From positions 1 through 52,117 of the forward strand of contig CALCVH010000063.1 in assembly GCA_937907585.1 (NCBI GenBank): a stretch of 52,117 nt of DNA, read 5' to 3'. Every line of letters starts with the position of its first letter. Position 1 is the stretch's first letter. Made by a program: the position numbers and the translations under genes. The notes beneath the pieces were generated by a model. The model was not told the DNA's origin, did no database searches, and worked only from the letters and a program-made list of their open reading frames with translations. Source of the stretch: an uncultured Bacillota bacterium. Lineage in GTDB: Bacteria > Bacillota_I > Bacilli_A > Izemoplasmatales > UBA1188. Of the stretch, positions 1-9,056 are shown in pieces.

Positions 1-176
1 TAAGAATGGCTACTTTTAGTATGCGATTATTAAGCCAAATAAAATAATTATGAAATTTTACTTGATTTATTTATAGTTGGCTCATAAAAACATTATAAAC
101 AATTTATATGCATAGTTAAAAAGAAAATTTGTTTAAAATAGTAAATATTTTAAAAGAAGAATAGACATAAAAATGT

Positions 177-205
177 TGGTTTTTTATTAAAAAATAGCAT
201 ATAAT
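177..205 (+). promoter_or_regulatory. Promoter of the oxidoreductase gene
   Basis: A -35 box TTGGTT (177-182) and a perfect -10 box TATAAT (200-205) are separated by 17 bases. The predicted transcript starts near 212, about 28 bases before the chosen start codon. The AT-rich stretch 1-176 before it shows no convincing gene or RNA to me. Confidence 0.7.
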
Positions 206-239
206 CATATTTGACGAGTATAGGTGGATGGTTGTAGGA

Positions 240-1508
240 ATGAAAAAAGTATATACTGTATCAATATTAGGAACAGGCTCTAGAGGAGCAGAATCTTATG
301 GTAGAATTATGATGGCTCATAGTGATATGTATAAGATTGTTTCTATATGTGATATCTCTGAAGTAAAAGTAGATAAATATCAAAAATTATTCAATCTTGA
401 TAAGAATAATTGTTTTACTGATGAAAATGAATTCTTTAAAGAAAGAAGAAGTGATTGTCTTGTTCTTGCGACTATGGATGAGGATCACGTTAGACAGTGC
501 ATAAAAGCGTTTGAGCTAGGATATGATGTTTTACTAGAAAAGCCTATTTCTCCTAAACTTGATGAATTATATGCTTTGCTTGAAGCACAAAAGAAACATA
601 ATAATAAGGCATTAGTATGCCATGTATTAAGATATGCACCACTATTTACCAAGATTAAAGAACTATTAGATAATAAAGTATGTGGCGATCTAGTAATGAT
701 TGATTCTATAGAACAGGTTTGTTTCTGGCATCAAGCACATTCATTTGTTAGAGGTAATTGGCGAAATAGCGATGAAACTTCACCTATGATATTACAGAAG
801 TGCTGTCACGATTTAGATCTACTCCAATATTATGCTAATAGTAAATGCGATACCATTTCATCAATCGGATCACTTAGATATTTTAAAAAAGAGAATCAAC
901 CAGCTGGCGCAGCTGATAGATGCACTAAATGTAAATTTGTTGATACCTGTACATTTAGCGCTAAGAGATTCTATATCGGTGAATGGAAGAAGATAGGGTC
1001 AGTAGAAAATGGTTGGCCATACAATGTTATTACAACTAAGCTTCCATTAACTGAAGAAAACCTATATGAAGCTATTGATAAAGGACCTTATGGAAGATGT
1101 GTCTTCGCTTGTGATAACAATGTAGTTGATAATCAAATCGTTATGATGAGATTTGAAAATGGTGTAAATGCCAATTTAAGAATGACCGCATTTACTCCAG
1201 GTGGTGGTAGAATAATGAAGTTCTACTGTACTAATGGATTAATTGAACTGCTTGATGCAGAAGAAAAGATTGTTGTAACTAAATTCTATGAAGAACCAGA
1301 AACAATAGATATAAATCTTCTTCTTAATGAAGGTGGCCATAATCATGGTGGTGGAGATGCAGGTATTATCGATTCATTCTACAAATTACTTAATGGTGAA
1401 AGAATGGTTGGTACATCACTTGAAAGCTCAATTGAATCTCACTTGATGGCCTTAAAAGCTGAAGAATCAAGACTAGAAAACGGAAAATTATTGAAAGTGC
1501 ATGAATAG
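240..1508 (+). CDS. Gfo/Idh/MocA-family NAD(P)-dependent oxidoreductase
   Basis: Cytoplasmic dehydrogenase of about 422 residues, likely oxidising or isomerising a sugar or sugar acid. The N-terminus carries a Rossmann loop (GTGSRG about residues 8-13) and the family EKP motif (LLEKPIS). A cysteine cluster at about C228, C231 and C237 followed by FSAKR matches a subgroup with a CxxC...C insert before a Ser-Ala-Lys motif; its role is unknown to me. I chose the ATG at 240 because AGGTGG lies 12 bases upstream; an ATG at 228 would sit directly on that ribosome site. A terminator overlaps the stop codon, so the gene is probably monocistronic, and it precedes a glycan operon, suggesting a role in sugar catabolism. 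Substrate cannot be told from sequence. Confidence 0.85.
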   Translation: MKKVYTVSILGTGSRGAESYGRIMMAHSDMYKIVSICDISEVKVDKYQKLFNLDKNNCFTDENEFFKERRSDCLVLATMDEDHVRQCIKAFELGYDVLLEKPISPKLDELYALLEAQKKHNNKALVCHVLRYAPLFTKIKELLDNKVCGDLVMIDSIEQVCFWHQAHSFVRGNWRNSDETSPMILQKCCHDLDLLQYYANSKCDTISSIGSLRYFKKENQPAGAADRCTKCKFVDTCTFSAKRFYIGEWKKIGSVENGWPYNVITTKLPLTEENLYEAIDKGPYGRCVFACDNNVVDNQIVMMRFENGVNANLRMTAFTPGGGRIMKFYCTNGLIELLDAEEKIVVTKFYEEPETIDINLLLNEGGHNHGGGDAGIIDSFYKLLNGERMVGTSLESSIESHLMALKAEESRLENGKLLKVHE

Positions 1509-1520
1509 TGCACTTTTCTT
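1494..1520 (+). terminator. Intrinsic terminator overlapping the stop codon
   Basis: A perfect 8-bp stem, AAAGTGCA (1494-1501) with TGCACTTT (1509-1516), has a 7-base loop containing the TAG stop and is followed by a short T-rich tract. Confidence 0.6.
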
Positions 1521-1531
1521 TCATAAAAAAA

Positions 1532-1546
1532 AGAACAAAAACACAA
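1532..1546 (+). promoter_or_regulatory. Candidate AraC-type operator (shared 15-bp motif)
   Basis: AGAACAAAAACACAA lies 20 bases upstream of the -35 box of the large glycan operon. The identical 15 bases recur at 18010-18024 between the AraC regulator and the GH3 gene. Position upstream of -35 fits an AraC-family activator; binding is inference. Confidence 0.5.
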
Positions 1547-1566
1547 CAAAATAGTTCAAATTAGTA

Positions 1567-1595
1567 TTGAAAATAATATTGTTATTTATTAATAT
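1567..1595 (+). promoter_or_regulatory. Promoter of the glycan-use operon
   Basis: TTGAAA (1567-1572), a 17-base spacer, and TAATAT (1590-1595). It drives the glycosidase lipoprotein gene at 1631 and probably everything through 14681, because the following intergenic gaps are 1-30 bases. Confidence 0.6.
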
Positions 1596-1630
1596 AGAGG
1601 TAATATTAGATTTTTTTGAATGAGGCCAAA

Positions 1631-4600
1631 ATGAAAAAGTTATTTATAATCTTATCGATGATAATTTGCTGCTCTTTTGCTTTTGTGTTATGTTCTTGTA
1701 ATAAGAAGACTGAAGAAAATAACACAACTACAAATATCGACAATCCATCTACAAAAATTACTGAATTTAGTGAAAAAGAAAAAGGTGATGTTGTCGAATT
1801 AAACAATCAAACAATTGATGTTTATAAAAAGAATTTAGAGAAACTAGGATATACATCAGTATCTTACGAAGAGACTGATGATCTTTGCGCTTTAAACGAA
1901 GGAATGGGATGGGTAATCCTTGAAGAGCCATTACTTGGTGGACTTCCATCTGTTGGATATCGTGGAACATTCCCTGAAGTAAAAGCAATATCACTTTCTA
2001 CAGCGTGGAGCTGTTTCGAAATAGAACCAGGAGTATATGACTGGCATGTTATGGATGAGACTATCGCATACTGGGCACAGTTTAATAAAGAATTCAATAT
2101 GCGACTCTGTACAGATAACTTATTCTTAAACCAAGGTGTTAAATGGGGAGCGCCTAAATGGCTAACTGAAGAACCATTTAATGTTCCATATAAGACACTA
2201 TCGGATGATCAAATATATTTTGATTTATCAAATGAAACATATCTTGAAAGACTTTCTATGTTCTTAGAAGCATTCGCAGCTCACTATCAAGATCCTGAAT
2301 ATCCATATAGAGACTTAATCAAAGTGGTTGAAATTAGAGGATATGGAATGGTTGGTGAGTGGCATTCTGGATGGAATGAATATGTTGATCTTGAACAAAG
2401 AGAAAGTGTTCTTAGAAATATTCTTAAGATGTGGAAAGACGCTTGGGATGACGATAAACTATTAGTTGTTTCATGTACATATGAATTTACACAATACATG
2501 GGATTAGGCTTAACTAAACCAAAAGATATGCAGGAATTCTGTGAATTCATGGGATATGATTACGCATTAGGAAATGGTATTACATTTAGAAGAGATGGCA
2601 TCGCTTTTGCGTTACAAGAATATGATCAAGATTTCGCAGTTTACTATTACTATTTAAATACTGGTTTACCACTTCTTGGAGAGATTGGTGATGGATATTG
2701 GCTACATAGCGATTCATCTCCATATCCAGTATTTGAAGCAATAAATGAAGCATTATATAAATGGAGAATTAACTATAACACAGTAATTGGTTGGGTTGCG
2801 CAAGACTTTGAAGAAGTAGTCGCTAATGAAGAACCAATTATCGATTATTATAACCACACTATAGGATATAGATTTATTCCTCATTCTGTTGAATATTCAA
2901 ATTCAGTTAAAGCAGGAGATAAATTATATCTTAATACATATATTGAAAACGATGGTGTTGGTAGATGTTGGGAAGATCATGATTTCTCAATCTATTTAGA
3001 AGACGCTAGTGGAAATACTAAATACATAGGAACTGATGCATCATTTAATCCTGTTTCAATGAATGGTGGTGAAGCGCATTACTTCAATTTAAAATTTGAT
3101 TTACCTGAAACACTATCAAATGGTGAATACACTATTAAGTTCGCAGTTAGTGATAGCGATGGTAATCCTAAAATCGCAATGCCTATCGCTGGAAATGATG
3201 GAACAAATAAATATTATCTTGGTAAAGTTACTGTTGGAGATAAAGCCGCTGTAGATTTAAATAAAGTTGATACACTAACTAAAGGTGAAACAAGTATCAT
3301 CGCTAAAGGAAATGGCGCAATTACCGCTAGAACTACTACAGTAGATGGCTCAGCTGCGCTAGTTGGAAGTGGATCTGATATATTTGGCGAAGGTCAAAGA
3401 CTCGAAAATGGTAAAGCATATTATGTTTCTTTCTTCTATAAAACAAATAAGAACCAAAACAACATAACTATTCTTGATGATTCAAGATATGTTGTAGGAG
3501 CTTATACTAAGGATGAAAGAAGCTGGGGCGATAAATACGAATGGTTAGATGTATCAAACAAGGTATCTCATAGAACTGTATTATTAAATGTTCCAGATGA
3601 TAATAAACCTTATTATCTTACATTTGCGTGCTTAAATGAAGCAGATGAAATCGCAATTGATAATGTTCAAGTTGAAGAAGCAGTAAAAGTTGATTCATCA
3701 TTTAGAATTAATCCAACTTATACTGATAAGAATGAAGATGGAAGCTATACTATGTTAAACACATATGTAAAGACATGGGGTGATGGCTTACAATTAAAAG
3801 AAGCTTTATACCCTCATACATCATATATGATTACATTCGACGCTCAAACAACAGTTGAGATTGGTAATGGCGCGTTCTTCTATGTTGGATTTACTGATAA
3901 TAACGTTGATTATGAAGAAAAATATGACGCTATTAAAGCGTTTGATAAATTAAGAATAGGTTCATTCTATACTCCAAAAGAATATGGATATCAAAAATAT
4001 TCCTATATGTTTAATACTGATAATTTCAATACTACTGATTATTATCTAGCATTTGGTATATATGGAATTGGTGGTGTTCAAATTAAGAATATTACATTAA
4101 CTATGCTTGATACTGATTTAAGTTATACAACTGATGACATAGTGGTTAAACATAACGAAAAAACAGATAAACATATTAAGCTAGAAGTTGGAGATACAAT
4201 TTATGAAAACTTTGAATCAGGATTCTTCAATGGCGGAATAATGTATCCAGGCATTAGATCTACCGGTATCATGACATCTGATCCTGAAAAGGTAATAAGC
4301 GGTAAATATAGTGCTTATATAGATAACTCAAAAGATAATGCGCCTGATATTCTAACTTATAACTATAATATCTTCTTACAATCTAATATAAAAGACTTTA
4401 GATTAGAATGTGGTGAAAGTTATAGGGTAGAATTCAAGGTAAGAGTTGTAAAAGACTTTATTAAAACATATGATGATGTTGATCCATGGGGAGCTTATTT
4501 CTACTTTATCGCAAGAGAAAATGGGACTTTCGCTCACGATAGAGGATATGTTGCGATGTCTCATGCGCCAAATAGAGTTAATGAAGCTGTGATGTTGACA

Positions 4601-4843
4601 GATTATGAAGTTGGTAAAGTATATTGTATTGAAACAGAATTCACTACAGTAAGCGCAAATTCATATGTTACTTTACAGTGGGGCGTAGGTAAAGATGGCG
4701 CAGTTGTAGTAGATGATATCGTCATCACAAGAATTGATAATAGTGAAGTTAATGTTCATTATGGATATTGCAAACCAACATTCCCTGCTGATAAATTAGA
4801 TGTTATTCTATACGATTATGTATTCGATAAGAAAGAAGAATAG
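1631..4843 (+). CDS. Lipoprotein glycoside hydrolase-like enzyme (DUF4832-type) with C-terminal sugar-binding-like domains
   Basis: Surface lipoprotein of about 1070 residues. The signal peptide ends in a lipobox-like FVLC-SC, so it is probably anchored on the outer face of the membrane. Residues about 50-400 look like a TIM-barrel glycosidase: an acidic residue in the RGYGMVGEWHSG segment (E243) and another in LGEIGDGYW (E351) are candidates for acid/base and nucleophile, as in clan GH-A. About 420-520 is a beta-sandwich of the DUF4832 kind. About 550-1070 holds three jelly-roll-like segments resembling carbohydrate-binding modules. I chose ATG 1631 with TGAGG upstream; a TTG at 1616 is possible. 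First gene of the operon feeding the ABC importer. Exact glycan unknown; enzyme activity inferred from fold-like motifs only. Confidence 0.7.
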   Translation: MKKLFIILSMIICCSFAFVLCSCNKKTEENNTTTNIDNPSTKITEFSEKEKGDVVELNNQTIDVYKKNLEKLGYTSVSYEETDDLCALNEGMGWVILEEPLLGGLPSVGYRGTFPEVKAISLSTAWSCFEIEPGVYDWHVMDETIAYWAQFNKEFNMRLCTDNLFLNQGVKWGAPKWLTEEPFNVPYKTLSDDQIYFDLSNETYLERLSMFLEAFAAHYQDPEYPYRDLIKVVEIRGYGMVGEWHSGWNEYVDLEQRESVLRNILKMWKDAWDDDKLLVVSCTYEFTQYMGLGLTKPKDMQEFCEFMGYDYALGNGITFRRDGIAFALQEYDQDFAVYYYYLNTGLPLLGEIGDGYWLHSDSSPYPVFEAINEALYKWRINYNTVIGWVAQDFEEVVANEEPIIDYYNHTIGYRFIPHSVEYSNSVKAGDKLYLNTYIENDGVGRCWEDHDFSIYLEDASGNTKYIGTDASFNPVSMNGGEAHYFNLKFDLPETLSNGEYTIKFAVSDSDGNPKIAMPIAGNDGTNKYYLGKVTVGDKAAVDLNKVDTLTKGETSIIAKGNGAITARTTTVDGSAALVGSGSDIFGEGQRLENGKAYYVSFFYKTNKNQNNITILDDSRYVVGAYTKDERSWGDKYEWLDVSNKVSHRTVLLNVPDDNKPYYLTFACLNEADEIAIDNVQVEEAVKVDSSFRINPTYTDKNEDGSYTMLNTYVKTWGDGLQLKEALYPHTSYMITFDAQTTVEIGNGAFFYVGFTDNNVDYEEKYDAIKAFDKLRIGSFYTPKEYGYQKYSYMFNTDNFNTTDYYLAFGIYGIGGVQIKNITLTMLDTDLSYTTDDIVVKHNEKTDKHIKLEVGDTIYENFESGFFNGGIMYPGIRSTGIMTSDPEKVISGKYSAYIDNSKDNAPDILTYNYNIFLQSNIKDFRLECGESYRVEFKVRVVKDFIKTYDDVDPWGAYFYFIARENGTFAHDRGYVAMSHAPNRVNEAVMLTDYEVGKVYCIETEFTTVSANSYVTLQWGVGKDGAVVVDDIVITRIDNSEVNVHYGYCKPTFPADKLDVILYDYVFDKKEE

Positions 4844-4853
4844 GAGAACAACA

Positions 4854-6287
4854 ATGAAAATAAACATTAAGAAAATATGCATGTTTTTACTGTTAATAAC
4901 TACTTTGTTGTTAACGGTTGCGTGCACTAAGAAGACTTATATCTCAACATATACTGATGAACAAGGAAATGTTCAATCAGTAGTTGTTGAAGATGATAAT
5001 ATATTTGGCGGTGGTGGGAAGAAAAAGACTACAGTTAGAATCTATACTTTTAATAACCCAGCCGCAAATGAAAGATATTTAAATGCGATTAAGAATGATT
5101 TTAATGTTAAATATCCAAATATTAAAATAGAACTTCAAACATCAACAGGAAGTTTCTATACTAACTTATTAAGTGATTTCTCAGCTGGTACTCAGGCAGA
5201 TCTATTCTATATGGAACCAGGTGAAATATATCCATTCTTACAAGAAGGATATTTAGAACCTCTTGATTCATATTTTGATAATAGCTCTTTAATATCTCAA
5301 GATGATGTATGGGATATTAATAAGCTTGCGTATAGATATGATGAATCAACTGATACATTCGGAACTGATAGTGGAAGTACATACGCACTACTCAAAGACT
5401 GGACTACTGATGCGATGCTTTATTATAATAGAAGCTTATTCACAGATGAACAGCTTCAAGTAATAGAAAAAGATGAAGATAATGATGGAATATTTGATCC
5501 AATGAGCTATGAAGAATTTGAAACACTATGTCAAGAGCTTTTGGTTAAAGAAGGTAACACAATCAAACAATATTCATTCTTACCTGGTCTCGCTGAAGCT
5601 AAAGTATTATCACAGTTCTTAACTAATGCAGGATTATCTTGGTTTGATAAGAATACTTATAAATCAACTCTTTCAACTCCAGAAGTTAAAGACGTTATCG
5701 AATATTACTATAGAATATTAAGTTTAAATAATGTTAATAACGTTGGTTCAACTCATATGCCTCTATTCGAACAAGGAAAAGTCGCAATGATTATGGGTGG
5801 ATTATATAACATAAATGAAAATAACTTAGATAAATTTGGAGATAATTTAGGTGTTGCATATCCTCCAGTAAAAGATAAAACAAAAGATGTTAAACCATTT
5901 ACTACAGGCTGTGTTGCGCTCGCAATGAGTTCATCATCAAGAGTAAAAGATGCTGCATGGAAATTCATTGAATGGTATATGGATTATTTCGGAAAAGCTG
6001 ACGCTCAAGCATGTTCTAACTTCACTGCTAAAAAAGAATACGCAAAGTATATTATTGACCCTGAATTCAATGACAACGCAACAAGACTTAGAATTGGTAA
6101 GATATTCTATGCTTCACTCGATAAAGCAATCATTATAGAAAGAAATAAATATTGTTCACAAGCGTCTTTTGAATCCGCAGAACTTGCCTACGCTGGTGAA
6201 TACTTAAATGGAGACTTTACATTAAATCAGTTCGTTGAGGCTGTAGAAGGCAGAATCAATGCTGTAGTAGAAATTAATAGAGAATAA
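4854..6287 (+). CDS. ABC sugar-binding lipoprotein (extracellular solute-binding protein family 1)
   Basis: About 477 residues; the signal peptide ends in the lipobox LTVAC, followed by a charged linker and a family 1 solute-binding fold. Typical segments are the start TVRIYTFNNPAANERY, the hinge-type segment VAMIMGG and the C-terminal segment ending in VEGRINAVVEINRE. It captures an oligosaccharide outside the cell and passes it to the two permeases encoded immediately downstream. The ATG at 4854 has TAGGAG 9 bases upstream, which also overlaps the stop of the previous gene. The protein is longer than the usual 420 residues because of an acidic, glycine/lysine-rich linker before the binding domain. 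Ligand unknown; the flanking glycosidases suggest a plant or host oligosaccharide. Confidence 0.9.
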   Translation: MKINIKKICMFLLLITTLLLTVACTKKTYISTYTDEQGNVQSVVVEDDNIFGGGGKKKTTVRIYTFNNPAANERYLNAIKNDFNVKYPNIKIELQTSTGSFYTNLLSDFSAGTQADLFYMEPGEIYPFLQEGYLEPLDSYFDNSSLISQDDVWDINKLAYRYDESTDTFGTDSGSTYALLKDWTTDAMLYYNRSLFTDEQLQVIEKDEDNDGIFDPMSYEEFETLCQELLVKEGNTIKQYSFLPGLAEAKVLSQFLTNAGLSWFDKNTYKSTLSTPEVKDVIEYYYRILSLNNVNNVGSTHMPLFEQGKVAMIMGGLYNINENNLDKFGDNLGVAYPPVKDKTKDVKPFTTGCVALAMSSSSRVKDAAWKFIEWYMDYFGKADAQACSNFTAKKEYAKYIIDPEFNDNATRLRIGKIFYASLDKAIIIERNKYCSQASFESAELAYAGEYLNGDFTLNQFVEAVEGRINAVVEINRE

Positions 6288-6288
6288 A

Positions 6289-7194
6289 ATGAAATTTATG
6301 GTATCAAAGAAAACAAGAAAAACATTAACCGGAATAGCTTATATCAGCCCATGGATAATTGGGTTTTCTTGCTTTGGAATAATACCACTTGCTTATTCGT
6401 TCTATTGTAGTTTTTGTCAGTATAAATTAGGTGGACAACCTAAGTTCTTATTAAATACCGATAAGGGATTATTCTATAACTATATAACCTTATTCTCTGG
6501 GACATATGGAGATTTCTATGTTTCATTTAAGAACACTTTTGTCTTCACCTTCTTAACTACTACATTAACGATGTTAATTGGATTAACATTTTCACTAATT
6601 ATAAATTCTGTTCCAAAACTCAAAAGATTCTTCCAAACAGTATATTATTTGCCTGGTGTATTACCATTAATCGCTGCGACAATGTTATGGGAAGCGATGT
6701 TCGCTCAACAGGGAATATTAAATGGTATATTTGGTTGGTTTGGAGCAGAACCAATAATATTTATGAATCATAAGAATGCGATGGCAAGTTTGATTCTAAT
6801 GAGCGTCTGGGGTGGAATCGGTGGAAAGATCACGATGTTATGTCCTACAATCGCTAGCGTTTCAACTGAAATGTTAGAATCAATGGAACTTGATGGCGCA
6901 AACACTTTTGATAAGATTATCCACGCAATAATTCCTATGATTAGCCCAACTATATTCTATCTATTAATAATGGATATTATTGGAGGACTCCAAGTTTACG
7001 CACCAATGATGATGCTTGGAGGAGGAACAGCAACAGTATCTGCTACATTACAGATTTATAATTTAACATTTACAGATAGAGCTGTAGGCTTTGCGTGCGC
7101 ATACGCTTGGGTTTTATTTGTACTAATATTAATTATCACCATCTTATTCTTTAGATTTGGTGGAAAGAAAGTTTATTATGCGGATGGTGATTAA
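6289..7194 (+). CDS. ABC sugar permease, MalF/UgpA-like
   Basis: Inner-membrane permease subunit of 301 residues with about six transmembrane segments. The EAA loop that docks the ATPase is visible as ESMELDGANTFDKIIHAIIP near residues 197-216. It starts one base after the binding-protein stop, so the two are translationally linked. It pairs with the next gene to form the channel. No ATP-binding subunit is encoded in the operon, so a shared MsmK/UgpC-type ATPase from elsewhere in the genome is probably used, as is common in Bacillota. Confidence 0.93.
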   Translation: MKFMVSKKTRKTLTGIAYISPWIIGFSCFGIIPLAYSFYCSFCQYKLGGQPKFLLNTDKGLFYNYITLFSGTYGDFYVSFKNTFVFTFLTTTLTMLIGLTFSLIINSVPKLKRFFQTVYYLPGVLPLIAATMLWEAMFAQQGILNGIFGWFGAEPIIFMNHKNAMASLILMSVWGGIGGKITMLCPTIASVSTEMLESMELDGANTFDKIIHAIIPMISPTIFYLLIMDIIGGLQVYAPMMMLGGGTATVSATLQIYNLTFTDRAVGFACAYAWVLFVLILIITILFFRFGGKKVYYADGD

Positions 7195-7195
7195 T

Positions 7196-8071
7196 ATGAC
7201 AAGCTTTAAAAGATCTAAGAAAAGACAAAGATTAGTTAAAAACATATCCACATATACTGTTTTAGCTATCGTAGGACTTATAATGGTTGTGCCAACATTT
7301 ATTATGATCACATCATCATTTAAGTCATATGATGAATATTATTCAGATGTATTTAAACTGTTACCTGGTAAATGGATTTTTGATAACTACGTAAGAATAT
7401 TTACTACAAATGATTACATTTTTAGATGGGTATTCAATACATTAATTCTATTAGTTTCGAATACTGTAATAGTTACATTCTCAACAATTCTAATCGCTTA
7501 TGGTTTCTCAAAATATAAAAGTAAAATAAGCGAAGTACTATTTATGGTATTATTATCAACTATGATGATTCCTTGGGCAGTTACGATGATTCCATCATAT
7601 GTAATATGGGCGAAACTTGGACTTGTAAATACATATTGGCCACTAATATTACCATCAATTGGTGGTAGCGCATATTATACGTTTATGTTAAGACAAAATA
7701 TGAGGGGCATTCCAAATGAGATGCTTGAATCAGCTGAAATTGATGGCGCTACTTCATGGCAGAGATTATGGAAGATAGTTGTGCCAAATTGTACACCTGC
7801 GATTATTACTATGGTATTATTCACATCTATGGGTATCTGGGGTGATTATCTAGGTCCAAGTATCTATTTAAGAAAAGAAGAATTATATAACATTTCTGTT
7901 GGATTAAATTCATTAAGAGTTACTTCATCTAGCGCATCAACTGGTGGAAGAACTGACGCACCAATGTTACTCGCATCTAGTGTGCTTATGGCTATACCAT
8001 CTATAGTTATGTATTTCATAGGAACAAGAGCGTTTACAAAAGGAATATCACTACAAGGAAGCGATAAATAA
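7196..8071 (+). CDS. ABC sugar permease, MalG/UgpE-like
   Basis: Second permease subunit, about 291 residues, six predicted membrane helices. The EAA loop reads ESAEIDGATSWQRLWKIVVP. The ATG at 7196 has GGATGGTG 6-13 bases upstream, inside the previous gene's end; an earlier in-frame start at 7157 would overlap that gene and lacks a better ribosome site. Works with the MalF-like subunit and the lipoprotein receptor. Confidence 0.92.
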   Translation: MTSFKRSKKRQRLVKNISTYTVLAIVGLIMVVPTFIMITSSFKSYDEYYSDVFKLLPGKWIFDNYVRIFTTNDYIFRWVFNTLILLVSNTVIVTFSTILIAYGFSKYKSKISEVLFMVLLSTMMIPWAVTMIPSYVIWAKLGLVNTYWPLILPSIGGSAYYTFMLRQNMRGIPNEMLESAEIDGATSWQRLWKIVVPNCTPAIITMVLFTSMGIWGDYLGPSIYLRKEELYNISVGLNSLRVTSSSASTGGRTDAPMLLASSVLMAIPSIVMYFIGTRAFTKGISLQGSDK

Positions 8072-8072
8072 T

Positions 8073-9026
8073 ATGAAAAGAAAGATAATATTTGATACAG
8101 ATTTAGGTGGAGATATCGATGATGGTGGAGCTTTATCTATCATTCATCAAGCGGTGAATAATGGATACGCAGAACTACTTGCGTGCACATCAAGTACATC
8201 TAATCCTTATTCAGTATCAGCGATAGACGCAATAAATGAATACTATAAACATAAAGTAGAAGTTGGCACAACTAAACTGATACCAGAAGGCGAAACAATT
8301 AATAGAGATGAATATCTTAAAAATTGTGATACCTGGTATGGAAAATATATTAATGATAATTATCATCATACTTATACAAAGGATAACGCAAGAGACGCTA
8401 TTAAAGTATTAAGAGAAGTTTTAAGTAAAAACATAACTACAGATGATAATGAAAAAGTAACAATAATAGTTGTTGGCACAATCATTAATATTGAAGGATT
8501 ACTAAAATCAGAACCTGATGAATATTCTTCATTAAATGGAATTGAGTTAGTAAAAAATAGCGTTAAAGAATTCTCTTTAATGGGATGTTTTTTCCCATCA
8601 GAAGAATTAAAAGATGTGTGGTTTGGTGATTTTCATATGGAAGCTGAAAATAATATTGTTCAAGATATTAGTTCAGCGAAATATACTTTTAAAAATTCAT
8701 CTGTACCAATCGTTGTTTCTCATTTCACACCTGGAATGATGACGATAACTGGAGAATTAATTTCAAAAGAAAGCGATGATAACCCAGTTAGCGCATCCTA
8801 TAATAAATTCTTTAATGGTTTAAGACAGAGCTGGGATCCAATTAGCGCATATTATGCTATATATGGACTTAATAATGTATTAACTATAAGTGAACCTTTA
8901 ACTATATCAATAGATGATAAAGGAATATCTACTTATAAGAACAATAAATCTGGAACACATTATCTTCTTTATGCGAAATCGTATGAAGAATTAAAAAATG
9001 AATTAAATATAAAAATGGTTAAATAA
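8073..9026 (+). CDS. Nucleoside hydrolase-like protein (IUNH superfamily)
   Basis: Cytoplasmic protein of 317 residues starting with the calcium-binding aspartate motif of ribonucleoside hydrolases, here DTDLGGDIDDGGAL (residues 8-21). The family cleaves N-glycosidic bonds of nucleosides, but divergent members occur inside polysaccharide loci and may act on other glycosides. It starts one base after the permease stop, with AAGGAAG about 10 bases upstream. Its presence in a glycan operon rather than a purine-salvage one makes a non-nucleoside substrate possible; that is inference. Confidence 0.75.
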   Translation: MKRKIIFDTDLGGDIDDGGALSIIHQAVNNGYAELLACTSSTSNPYSVSAIDAINEYYKHKVEVGTTKLIPEGETINRDEYLKNCDTWYGKYINDNYHHTYTKDNARDAIKVLREVLSKNITTDDNEKVTIIVVGTIINIEGLLKSEPDEYSSLNGIELVKNSVKEFSLMGCFFPSEELKDVWFGDFHMEAENNIVQDISSAKYTFKNSSVPIVVSHFTPGMMTITGELISKESDDNPVSASYNKFFNGLRQSWDPISAYYAIYGLNNVLTISEPLTISIDDKGISTYKNNKSGTHYLLYAKSYEELKNELNIKMVK

Positions 9027-9056
9027 CATTTAAATATAAGGAGTTAACTATTAATT